NCBI GenBank assembly: GCA_023412195.1 | Contig: JAEYNZ010000154.1 | Coordinates: forward strand, 1-10,727 | Origin: Bacteroidota bacterium | Lineage (GTDB): Bacteria > Bacteroidota > Bacteroidia > Bacteroidales > Prolixibacteraceae | DNA length: 10,727 nucleotides | Direction of reading: 5' to 3' | Shown: positions 1-5,547 of the stretch, in pieces | How positions within the stretch are numbered: the stretch's first letter is position 1 | Layout of the letters: each line of letters begins with the position of its first letter | Translations under genes and position numbers: made by a program | Notes under the pieces: generated by a model | The model's input: only the letters and a program-made list of their open reading frames with translations | Told to the model about the DNA's origin: nothing | The model's database searches: none

Positions 1-72
1 CCTTACATACGTTTTGCCAAGCCTCCTGAAGAAAACCAGGTTCCCCAGGGTACCCTTGCCACTGTCGAATAA
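1..72 (+). CDS. C-terminal end of an unidentified protein (5' end outside window)
   Basis: Frame 1 is open from the window edge to a TAA at 70-72 and encodes 23 residues ending in GTLATVE. The composition is protein-like (RFAKPPEENQVPQG), with balanced charged and small residues, unlike the AT-rich non-coding DNA that follows. I do not recognise the family from so short a tail. No convincing stem plus T-run follows the stop; there is only a T6 run near 100. It could also be chance open sequence at the window edge. Confidence 0.45.
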   Translation, partial: PYIRFAKPPEENQVPQGTLATVE

Positions 73-392
73 ATGATCAACTTCTGACATAGGAATGATT
101 TTTTGGTTATCGTTTAATTATATCTAAGTCCGTATCAAAGATATAAATGAACCGATCACAATGCAGGACTTATTCAGGAAAAATTTGCGATAAATTCAGG
201 ATCAATTCGGTAAATCGCCTGTATATCGTGAATGAGTCGCGAATATATCGCGAGTTTATCGCGAATTTATAGAAACTTCAATACGGAACTGAAGGTAACC
301 TGGTACATACTTAACAGGTACCTGCTGTTCATCTAAGAAGCAGGCGATATTTTGATTGGATAATATTTAATAATTCTGTATCCCCTTCGGAA
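73..392. other. Non-coding region with phased repeats
   Basis: No credible gene lies on either strand. The stretch holds the 11-bp periodic repeat at 189-276, an imperfect inverted repeat (AGGTAACCTG near 292-301 against CAGGTACCT near 315-323), and a 6-bp stem CCTGCT/AGCAGG (321-326 and 339-344) with a 12-nt loop and no T-run. A minus-strand TATCTTTG box (143-136) matches a Bacteroidota -7 element, but nothing lies downstream for it to transcribe and it has no well-spaced -33 box. Confidence 0.6.
189..276. repeat. 11-bp periodic tandem repeat (about eight degenerate units)
   Basis: Units in register every 11 bp are GATAAATTCAG (189-199), GATCAATTCGG (200-210), TAAATCGCCTG (211-221), TATATCGTGAA (222-232), TGAGTCGCGAA (233-243), TATATCGCGAG (244-254), TTTATCGCGAA (255-265) and a degenerate TTTATAGAAAC (266-276). 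The first two agree at 9 of 11 positions, and units four to seven share a TATCGCGAA-like consensus. The period is close to one DNA helical turn and is not a multiple of three, so it is not a coding repeat. Function is unknown; it may be a minisatellite by slippage or a phased protein-binding array. Confidence 0.7.
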
Positions 393-1038
393 TTAATAGC
401 AGAAGGCTATAGGGATATTGAGGTTAAAATAGTCATATACACTTTTGTTATTGATATAGGCATATTGCGATTGCAAAGTCCATTTATGAGGCCACAGCAA
501 ATCTTCATGATCAATGTTTGCTGAGCCGCCCTGGACGATAATACAAACATGATCAACTCTCCCGTCATTGTCGGCATCGAGGTTTATACCGGATGGTACC
601 TGGCTGGCAATAGCCTCCACCGCCCGTTTTACAAGCCCGTGTTCTCTGGCTGTTCTTTCTGCAAATCCATTATAACCATTGTTTTCATACTCAGCATTAA
701 TATAATAATCTCTGGTATAGTCATCCTCATACGACAAATTGGTGCTCGGAAGGCAAATTGGATAGAATGTACTGTTAACATCCATTTGATTATATGAAAC
801 CTCCTTTATATAATTTTTTAACGATTGCTGGGTGATTGAGTTAAAAAGGGGATCATAATAGGCGCGGGTTCTGGGAAAATTCAGAAGCGCCGTCAAACCT
901 CACAAAAATTACAATAGAATTAATTGTTGTTGTACCGCCTGTACTTTTCAATATTCCGCCGGTAACCTGGAATTTTTTTTTGTTATTTTCTATTCCTTCT
1001 GTCACGCTTCTATAATGGCGGATGGCAGGGTTGTGCAA
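393..1038 (-). pseudogene. Decayed M6-type (immune inhibitor A-like) metalloprotease fragment
   Basis: Two overlapping minus-strand frames together read like one M6-family secreted metalloprotease. The upstream frame (from about 1038) gives NSIVIFVRFDGASEF. The downstream frame (to the stop at 393) gives PRTRAYYDPLFNSIT, then DADNDGRVDHVCIIVQGG and LLWPHKWTL, the recognisable M6 core. They join if one T is removed from the TTTT run at 879-876. Reading then stops at TAA 395-393, before the HExxH zinc-binding helix that should follow, and I find no HE motif in any minus frame down to position 1. The 5' side is also incomplete: the frame stays open to 1173 but has no in-frame ATG (1038 is a TTG) and no signal peptide. 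In the family these are secreted proteases, often type IX substrates. This copy cannot be catalytic. A homopolymer sequencing error could explain the frameshift but not the missing ends. Confidence 0.75.
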
Positions 1039-1196
1039 CCTGGTTGCAGACCGGGAAAGTTTAGCGTTTTAATTGTCGGATCTGGTTTTATCTTTTAGTT
1101 TTTGGTATTTATATGTTATAAGATGCCTGTAAATTATAAATGGTTGCGGTTTAAAAACTTGATTTTTGACATCTTAATTTACATCCTTTTATGTTC

Positions 1197-1228
1197 TTTG
1201 GATACAAATCATTTATTATCTATTTTTG
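1197..1228 (+). promoter_or_regulatory. Bacteroidota-type promoter of the toxin-antitoxin operon
   Basis: A TTTG -33 box (1197-1200) and a TATTTTTG -7 box (1221-1228, matching TAnnTTTG) are separated by 20 bp, the usual arrangement for the housekeeping sigma factor of this phylum. The expected start near 1234 gives a leader of about 50 nt before the antitoxin ATG at 1287. Type II antitoxins usually repress their own promoter, but I see no clear palindromic operator here. Confidence 0.6.
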
Positions 1229-1286
1229 TTAGATTTCAATGACGAAAAATTATTAGTGGAGAAACCGAAAGCAATATATTTCACGT

Positions 1287-1481
1287 ATGAAGGAAAATTT
1301 TGTTATAGACAATAACGGTAAAAAAATAGCGGTACAAATTCCCATAAAGACATATGAAAAGCTTATCGCCAATTCCGAAGAACTGGAGGATATAAAAGAA
1401 TACCGCAGGGCAAAAGCACACAAGAGCGATCCAATCCCTTTTGATCAAGCTTTTAAGGAAATAGAAAATAATGACCAATGA
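1287..1481 (+). CDS. RelB/Phd-like type II antitoxin (64 aa)
   Basis: This small acidic and basic protein is the first gene of a two-gene toxin-antitoxin operon and should neutralise the toxin encoded next to it. Residues 1-20 (FVIDNNGKKIAVQIPIKTYE) resemble the short N-terminal strand-helix of Phd/RelB-like antitoxins found with RelE in Bacteroidota. Residues 28-64 are charged and probably helical, with a PIPFDQAFKEIE segment that would be expected to wrap the toxin. The ATG at 1287 is the only sensible start. It lacks a close Shine-Dalgarno sequence, as is usual in this phylum, and a purine-rich GTGGAGAAA lies about 25 nt upstream. The stop overlaps the toxin start by 4 nt (ATGA). Autoregulation is inferred from family behaviour. 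Exact antitoxin subfamily is uncertain; the pairing with a RelE protein is the main evidence. Confidence 0.8.
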   Translation: MKENFVIDNNGKKIAVQIPIKTYEKLIANSEELEDIKEYRRAKAHKSDPIPFDQAFKEIENNDQ

Positions 1482-1732
1482 CTTACGCGTTGTTCATTGA
1501 ACGGTATGCTCAAAAGCAGATCATGAAGCTGGATAAAAAAGCTATACCACTTATCAAATCTGCTATCGCAGGGCTTGCTGAAAACCCGAGGAAAAGGGTT
1601 AGCATCAAGTTAAAGGGAGAAGAAGCATATCGTATTAAAGTTGGTAATTATCGAATCATTTATGAGATTGATGATGAAAAAATCAATGTTAAAGTAGTGG
1701 CTGTTGGACAAAGAAAAGATATTTACAGATAA
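1478..1732 (+). CDS. RelE/ParE-superfamily toxin, probable ribosome-dependent mRNA interferase
   Basis: The 84-residue protein has the compact RelE fold signature: an N-terminal strand (YALFIERYA), two helices (residues 12-34), then AYRIKVGNYRIIYEID and VKVVAVGQRKDIYR. Compared from memory with E. coli RelE, R52 and K54 fall at its K52/K54, R59 at R61, R79 at R81 and Y83 at Y87, so the mRNA-cleaving residues appear intact. Such toxins cut mRNA in the ribosomal A site when freed from the antitoxin. ParE relatives share the fold but lack this residue set, so RelE is the better call. The start overlaps the antitoxin stop (ATGA at 1478-1481), which implies translational coupling. The operon sits between two gene remnants, consistent with a mobile or horizontally acquired module. 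Confidence 0.88.
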   Translation: MTYALFIERYAQKQIMKLDKKAIPLIKSAIAGLAENPRKRVSIKLKGEEAYRIKVGNYRIIYEIDDEKINVKVVAVGQRKDIYR

Positions 1733-1770
1733 TATCTGTACTTGTAAATAAAGGAATAGGTGCATAACTA

Positions 1771-1815
1771 AACCCAGAATCCTGGCAGGTTTTCGAAACT
1801 TTTCAGGATTGGGTT
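1771..1815. terminator. Hairpin between relE and the opposing gene remnant, possible terminator
   Basis: The arms AACCCAGAATCCTG (1771-1784) and CAGGATTGGGTT (1804-1815) pair over 12 bp with a two-base bulge, and the loop contains a further GTTT/AAAC stem. On the minus strand the hairpin begins 3 nt after the stop at 1819 and is followed by a weak T-rich TTTAGTTAT. On the plus strand it lies about 40 nt beyond the relE stop. It fits a terminator for the minus-strand remnant and perhaps acts in both directions. Confidence 0.5.
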
Positions 1816-1818
1816 GCA

Positions 1819-2040
1819 TTACCTTTTCACCAACAATTTTGCAGTTAATATTTCATTTTTATATTTTACCCGCACCAGATAATTGCTTTCCTGCCAGCCT
1901 GAGGTTTGTATTTTGGCGCTCCGCCCGCGCAGGCTTTGTTTGGTTTTTAGCATTTGGGTTTCAGAATACACTTTCAAATCCCAATTAACGGTTTCGTCAA
2001 TGTCACTTAACGCCAGAATGAGGTTTCTCCCTTCTGGTTG
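1819..2040 (-). pseudogene. C-terminal remnant of a type IX secretion substrate (sorting-domain tail)
   Basis: The minus frame ending at TAA 1821-1819 reads back as RNLILALSDIDETVNWDLKV, YSETQMLKTKQSLRGR, SAKIQTSGWQESNYLVRVKY and KNEILTAKLLVKR. This has the form of a type A C-terminal sorting domain of Bacteroidota: WxxxVYs, a polar turn, IxTSGWxxxxYLVRV, then a final strand ending in a basic residue. Such domains direct secreted proteins through the type IX system and are removed at the surface. The frame stays open only to 2100, with a TGA at 2103-2101, and has no suitable start. From about 2040 upward the sequence merges into dispersed repeat DNA, so the secreted body is missing. The stop and following hairpin look intact, which suggests loss of the 5' part. 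It is on the same strand as the M6 fragment but lies upstream of it, so it is not simply that gene's tail. Confidence 0.6.
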
Positions 2041-2211
2041 AAAACAGACAGGTGTTTCAGAATGAGGTTCCTCCCTTCGGTCGGAATGACGATCGCCCTG
2101 TCAGGGATAATGGGGAGGAGCATTGGCGGCTTCGCCTCCAATGCTCCTTCCTTAACTAACGATAGGCACAGTCATTCCGAACGGAACGCAGTGGAGAGAG
2201 GAATCTCATGC
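2014..2211. repeat. Dispersed GTCATTCCGA-type repeat in inverted copies
   Basis: Copy A (2058-2090, minus sense) ends in CGGAATGAC. Copy B (2171-2211, plus sense) starts GTCATTCCGA and ends GGAATCTCATGC. Reverse-complemented, B aligns with A through GAGATTCCTC versus GAGGTTCCTC and TTCGGAATGAC versus GTCGGAATGAC. A third, partial copy (2014-2038) is a direct near-repeat of A, sharing CAGAATGAGGTT and TCTCCCTTC. Repeats of this form are familiar in many genomes and often create spurious small proteins containing HSERNAVERGIS-like text. The 81 bp between A and B carry a hairpin, so the whole has the shape of a small non-autonomous inverted-repeat element. No transposase and no clear target duplication are visible. 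Confidence 0.65.
2112..2152. repeat. Strong hairpin inside the dispersed repeat
   Basis: AGGAGCATTGG (2116-2126) pairs perfectly with CCAATGCTCCT (2138-2148). The stem extends inward by GGC/GCC around a TTC loop after one mismatch, and outward by four further pairs including two G-T wobbles. It is the most stable-looking structure in the left half of the window. No T-run follows, so a terminator role is unlikely. Confidence 0.65.
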
Positions 2212-2258
2212 TTATTAAATCTGGCTGTTCATATCTGGCTTTAACTATAAATAAAAAC

Positions 2259-2300
2259 ATAGTAACAGCCAAATTTGAAATTATATTTGGCTGTTACTAT
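2259..2300. repeat. Perfect 16-bp inverted repeat with related direct copies
   Basis: ATAGTAACAGCCAAAT (2259-2274) is the exact reverse complement of ATTTGGCTGTTACTAT (2285-2300), with a 10-nt loop. The same core recurs just upstream as TGGCTGTT (2222-2229) and TGGCTTTAACTAT (2236-2248). The right arm is followed by AAAAAGC rather than Ts on the plus strand; on the minus strand it is followed by GTTTTTAT, which could serve as a U-tract for transcripts coming from the permease side. A terminator or a short mobile-element footprint are both possible. Confidence 0.6.
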
Positions 2301-2335
2301 AAAAAGCTATGTACTTAATGCCAAAATGAGGTATC

Positions 2336-2362
2336 AAAGTCTTTAAAGTCCTTAAGGTCATT
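2336..2362. repeat. Three tandem 9-bp units
   Basis: AAAGTCTTT (2336-2344), AAAGTCCTT (2345-2353) and AAGGTCATT (2354-2362) are adjacent and differ from the preceding unit at one and two positions. A fourth, worn unit may follow (AGGATTCGT). The stretch is non-coding. It looks like a small minisatellite. Confidence 0.55.
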
Positions 2363-2416
2363 AGGATTCGTCTTAAACTTTTGATTAAATACCCTCATCA
2401 GAAAGGCAACCCAAAT

Positions 2417-2437
2417 AAAAGCAGCCCTGTCGCTTTT
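2417..2437 (-). terminator. Possible weak terminator after the permease gene
   Basis: On the minus strand AAAAGC (2437-2432) and GCTTTT (2422-2417) form a 6-bp stem with a 9-nt loop, followed by ATTT, about 12 nt after the permease stop codon. The position fits a terminator, but the stem is short and A/T-rich. Confidence 0.35.
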
Positions 2438-2449
2438 GAAAGTAACTTC

Positions 2450-3703
2450 TTAAATAGCATTCATCGCCTCAACCGGGTTTAGCCTGGCTGCTGCGCGTGC
2501 GGGCATCAGCCCTGCAAGGAAGCCTATGACCCCGGAGATCAGGAGCCCCCGGATGATATTGGATGCTGTGAGCATGATGGAGAAATCGGTGGCCTGGTTG
2601 ACGAAGATGGTCCCGATAAATATCAGCAGCAATCCGGCAACGCCTCCCATGACGGATAATACCACGGCTTCAAAGATGAACTGCAGCAGAATAAAATATC
2701 TTTTGGCGCCGAGCGATTTCTGTATCCCAATAATGCGTGTGCGTTCCTTCACCGATACGAACATGATGTTGGCAATGCCGAATCCTCCCACCAGTATACT
2801 GAAGCCTCCTATGATCCAGCCTGCCATATTGAAAACAGCAAAGAACTGGTCGAATTGGTTGGAAATAATGCTGACTTCGTTCATGGCAAAATTGTTCTCT
2901 TCCATAGGTTTCAGTCGCCTGATGCTTCGCATGATACCCTCCAGTTCGGCAATGAAACGGTCAGTTTCTACACCAGGTTTGGCTTTGACGCAGATGGTCT
3001 GGCCATTGTCACTGTTCCTTACATCCAGCATGTAAAAGGAGCGAACTGTGCTGATATGGATGTTATTGTCCATGCTGGTGCCGAACATGTCCTGCCCGGT
3101 TTTCACGTACACGCCTATTACCTGGAAACGGAATCCCTGGATTTTTATAAATTTCCCCACCGGGTTTTCTCCCGGGAAAAGTTTTTCGGCTATTACGGCC
3201 CCAATTACAGTAAAAGGTACCCCTGACTGCATTTCACTTTCAGTAAAATACCGACCGGCTGAAAGCTTCAGGTTCCACACATCAAAAAGATCATAGGTAG
3301 TGGCCAGCACCGTTGCATTGTCAATTTTACTGCTCTCGTATTGGGCAGTCCGGTTGAAACCATAAAAGAAGACAGCTCCCTGCACAGTTGAACTGCGGCG
3401 CATAATCTGATCGATATCCTCAATCTGCGGTACAGGCCTGTTCATGTACCTCCACCAGGGGTACTCACTTTCTCCCTCAGGAGGCCCCCATGGCCATTTC
3501 TGAATGTATACCATGTTACTGCCCAATGAATTGAGGCTGTCGCGGATATACCTTTCGAGCGAATCGATGACAGTGAATACGGAGATGATGGCAAAAATTC
3601 CAATGGTGATTCCCAGCAAGGAAAGAAATGTCCTGAGCTTATTTGCCTTTAAGGAGTTAAACGACAATGAAAAACTTTCGAATATCAGCCTGATTAACAG
3701 CAT
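2450..3703 (-). CDS. ABC transporter permease, MacB/FtsX family
   Basis: The 417-residue inner-membrane protein has the MacB permease layout. A first membrane helix lies at about residues 24-46 inside the typical NKLRTFLSLLGITIGI motif. A large periplasmic domain of about 245 residues follows, then three C-terminal helices (about 295-317, 344-366 and 384-400). The ERTRIIGIQKSLGAKR segment (320-335) is the cytoplasmic coupling loop, and PARAAARLNPVEAMN closes the protein. Relatives pair with a separate LolD/MacB-type ATPase and act by mechanotransmission in efflux, lipoprotein transport or secretion; the substrate cannot be told. No ATPase gene is visible: downstream is repeat DNA and upstream is the divergent purH. 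The partner must be encoded elsewhere, or the gene is an orphan. The periplasmic segment has an unusual PWGPPEGESEYPWWRY stretch near residue 70. The ATG at 3703 begins the hydrophobic N-terminus. Confidence 0.9.
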   Translation of the reverse strand: MLLIRLIFESFSLSFNSLKANKLRTFLSLLGITIGIFAIISVFTVIDSLERYIRDSLNSLGSNMVYIQKWPWGPPEGESEYPWWRYMNRPVPQIEDIDQIMRRSSTVQGAVFFYGFNRTAQYESSKIDNATVLATTYDLFDVWNLKLSAGRYFTESEMQSGVPFTVIGAVIAEKLFPGENPVGKFIKIQGFRFQVIGVYVKTGQDMFGTSMDNNIHISTVRSFYMLDVRNSDNGQTICVKAKPGVETDRFIAELEGIMRSIRRLKPMEENNFAMNEVSIISNQFDQFFAVFNMAGWIIGGFSILVGGFGIANIMFVSVKERTRIIGIQKSLGAKRYFILLQFIFEAVVLSVMGGVAGLLLIFIGTIFVNQATDFSIMLTASNIIRGLLISGVIGFLAGLMPARAAARLNPVEAMNAI

Positions 3704-3739
3704 CGGCTATTTTTATTTATAATGATCAATCAATTGTTG

Positions 3740-3747
3740 CGAAAATA
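3740..3747 (-). promoter_or_regulatory. Possible -7 box for the permease gene
   Basis: On the minus strand TATTTTCG (3747-3740) differs from TAnnTTTG at one position and lies about 37 nt ahead of the ATG at 3703. No clear TTTG -33 box is found at the right distance, so this is a weak call. Confidence 0.3.
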
Positions 3748-3906
3748 AACTAATTTTCTACCTTATAAAAACTAAATCAGCATCATTAGTGTGTACTTCA
3801 GTTTCCGGATTACAGGCTTTCACAAAAATTAATATTGAAGAATTTCTTTTTAAGATAATATTCTTTCAAAGCATGTGTTTTATAACAGTATGTTATCTGA
3901 TTTTTC

Positions 3907-3914
3907 TATCTTTG
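3907..3914 (+). promoter_or_regulatory. Probable -7 box of the purH-mre operon promoter
   Basis: TATCTTTG is an exact TAnnTTTG match 25 nt before the purH ATG, which predicts a short leader of about 20 nt. The upstream -33 position has no good TTTG; the nearest T-rich segment (TGTTTTAT, 3876-3883) is too far for the usual spacing. The 236-bp gap between purH and the divergent permease gene holds nothing else recognisable, and I see no purine-riboswitch fold. Confidence 0.5.
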
Positions 3915-3939
3915 CAAACGAATTTGAAATATGAAATAA

Positions 3940-5526
3940 ATGGCTGATACTAAAAAAATTAAGACCGCCCTTATTTCGGTTTATCACAAAAAAAATCTTG
4001 ATGGTATCATTCATCGGCTGAACGGGCTTGATGTTAAAATTATCAGTACGGGGGGAACTAAGGAATTTATTGAATCCCTTGGTGTGCCTGTTACACCGGT
4101 AGAAACCCTTACTGGTTATCCTTCCATTCTTGGGGGAAGGGTAAAAACACTTCATCCAAAAATTTTCGGTGGCATTCTCACCCGGCGTGAGCACCAGGGC
4201 GACGTAAGCCAGCTTATGGAGTACGGTATTTCAGAAATCGATCTGGTGATTGTTGATTTATATCCTTTTGAAAGCACTGTTGCCTCCGGGGCATCCATGG
4301 AGGACATCATAGAAAAGATAGATATAGGGGGAATTTCACTGATCAGAGCTGCGGCCAAGAATTTTAATGATGTGGTGACTGTTCCTTCGCAGAATGAGTA
4401 CCAGCCATTAATCGATTTGCTTGATGAGAAGGAGGGTTCGTTCTCACTTGATGACAGGAAGAAATTTGCTGCAAGGGCATTTGCCGTTTCATCACATTAT
4501 GATGCTGCTATATTCAATTATTTCAACAGTGTAGGCGACAGTTCGCGGATCAGCCTGAACGATGGTCAGGTTTTAAGGTATGGAGAAAACCCACATCAGC
4601 AGGCCACCTTTTACAGGTTCAATAATGTAACTTCAGGGCCTGCCATTGCAGGGGCTAAAGTATTACAGGGGAAAGAACTTTCGTACAACAATATGCTTGA
4701 TGCCGATGCTGCCTGGAAAGCAGCCAGTGATGCATTTCATTCAGTATCTGAAATCGAAGGCAAAGTTGCAGTGTCAGTAGTGAAGCATCTGAACCCATGC
4801 GGACTTGCTGTTACAAATGATATCATGCAATCGCTTGAACTGGCATGGGCAGGTGATCCGATCAGTGCTTTTGGCGGGATCATCTGTTTCACCGGAACAG
4901 TGAATGCTGAGGTGGCAGAGTGGTTTTCCAACCGGTTTGTTGAGATCATTATTGCGCCAGGATTTACTGAAGATGCTCTTGGTGTATTCGGAAAGAAGAA
5001 AAACCTTCGCCTGCTTGAAGTTCCTGTTAAGGATGAAAAGACAGGTGAGAAGCTATACCGCTCCATCAGTGGCGGGATGCTTGTCCAGGATGAGGATGAA
5101 GGAATGGATACACAGTTTGAGAAGGTAACAGAAAAAGAATTTGGATCAGATAAAATAAACCTTGCAAAATTTGGTGTTACTGCCTGCAAGCATTTAAAGA
5201 GCAATGCCATTGCCATTGTGACTCAAACAGGTGAAGGGTGGTACTGGTTAACCGGAGCAGGCATGGGCCAGCCCAACCGTCTCGACAGTTTGCGGCATCT
5301 GACTATGCCCAGGTTTCATATGAAGGAGGATGTAAATCTTGAAGATTCGGTACTTGTTTCCGATGCATTTTTCCCGTTTCGCGACAGCATTGAAGCGGCA
5401 AATGAATACGGAGTAAAATATATTGTTGAACCCGGCGGCAGCATCCGCGATCAGGAGGTAATTGATGCCTGCAATGAATTTGGCATTGCAATGGTCTTTA
5501 CCGGGCGTAGGCATTTTAAACATTGA
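3940..5526 (+). CDS. purH: Bifunctional AICAR transformylase / IMP cyclohydrolase
   Basis: PurH catalyses the last two steps of purine biosynthesis in the cytoplasm: it formylates AICAR with 10-formyltetrahydrofolate, then closes the ring to IMP. The N-terminal cyclohydrolase (MGS-like) domain shows STGGT, GGRVKTLHP (residues 65-73), VDLYPFEST (105-113) and DIGGISLIRAAAKN. The transformylase domain shows RYGENPHQQ (from about 212) and KHLNPCG (282-288), which contains the Lys-His catalytic pair (K266/H267 in E. coli numbering). The C-terminus FTGRRHFKH is the usual family ending. At 528 residues it is about as long as E. coli PurH. The ATG at 3940 directly follows an in-frame ATG-AAA-TAA triplet set (3931-3939). 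A 21-nt gap without a terminator leads into mreB, so purH probably heads this operon. Linkage of purH to mreB is common in Bacteroidota and probably not functional. Confidence 0.97.
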   Translation: MADTKKIKTALISVYHKKNLDGIIHRLNGLDVKIISTGGTKEFIESLGVPVTPVETLTGYPSILGGRVKTLHPKIFGGILTRREHQGDVSQLMEYGISEIDLVIVDLYPFESTVASGASMEDIIEKIDIGGISLIRAAAKNFNDVVTVPSQNEYQPLIDLLDEKEGSFSLDDRKKFAARAFAVSSHYDAAIFNYFNSVGDSSRISLNDGQVLRYGENPHQQATFYRFNNVTSGPAIAGAKVLQGKELSYNNMLDADAAWKAASDAFHSVSEIEGKVAVSVVKHLNPCGLAVTNDIMQSLELAWAGDPISAFGGIICFTGTVNAEVAEWFSNRFVEIIIAPGFTEDALGVFGKKKNLRLLEVPVKDEKTGEKLYRSISGGMLVQDEDEGMDTQFEKVTEKEFGSDKINLAKFGVTACKHLKSNAIAIVTQTGEGWYWLTGAGMGQPNRLDSLRHLTMPRFHMKEDVNLEDSVLVSDAFFPFRDSIEAANEYGVKYIVEPGGSIRDQEVIDACNEFGIAMVFTGRRHFKH

Positions 5527-5547
5527 TTTTAAAAACTAATACAGAAG

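Noticed and set aside
136..143. Minus-strand TATCTTTG box
   Set aside because: An exact -7 match, but it points toward the end of a convergent gene with no coding sequence and lacks a -33 box at suitable spacing.
189..276. Possible CRISPR array
   Set aside because: Units are 11 bp, adjacent and degenerate, with no spacers, and no cas genes are present.
549..797. 82-codon plus-strand frame with a hydrophobic middle
   Set aside because: It is antisense to the M6 protease remnant, which explains the sequence better.
1610..1819. Minus-strand 69-codon frame starting in the hairpin after the sorting-tail remnant
   Set aside because: It is antisense to relE and Asn/Phe/Ile-rich with no motif.
2038..2244. 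Plus-strand open frame of 68 codons containing HSERNAVERGIS-like text
   Set aside because: It is a translation of the dispersed repeat and its hairpin core. Such frames are commonly mis-annotated as hypothetical proteins, and there is no conserved domain look or promoter.
2526..3035. 169-codon plus-strand open frame
   Set aside because: It is antisense to the ABC permease gene, whose protein has clear family motifs. The antisense product is rich in Met/Ser/Pro runs typical of shadow frames.
3704..3939. Possible purine riboswitch ahead of purH
   Set aside because: The leader predicted from the -7 box is only about 20 nt and no aptamer-like pairing is seen.
4737..5216. 159-codon minus-strand open frame
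   Set aside because: Shadow of purH; Ser/Pro/Phe-rich without recognisable motifs.
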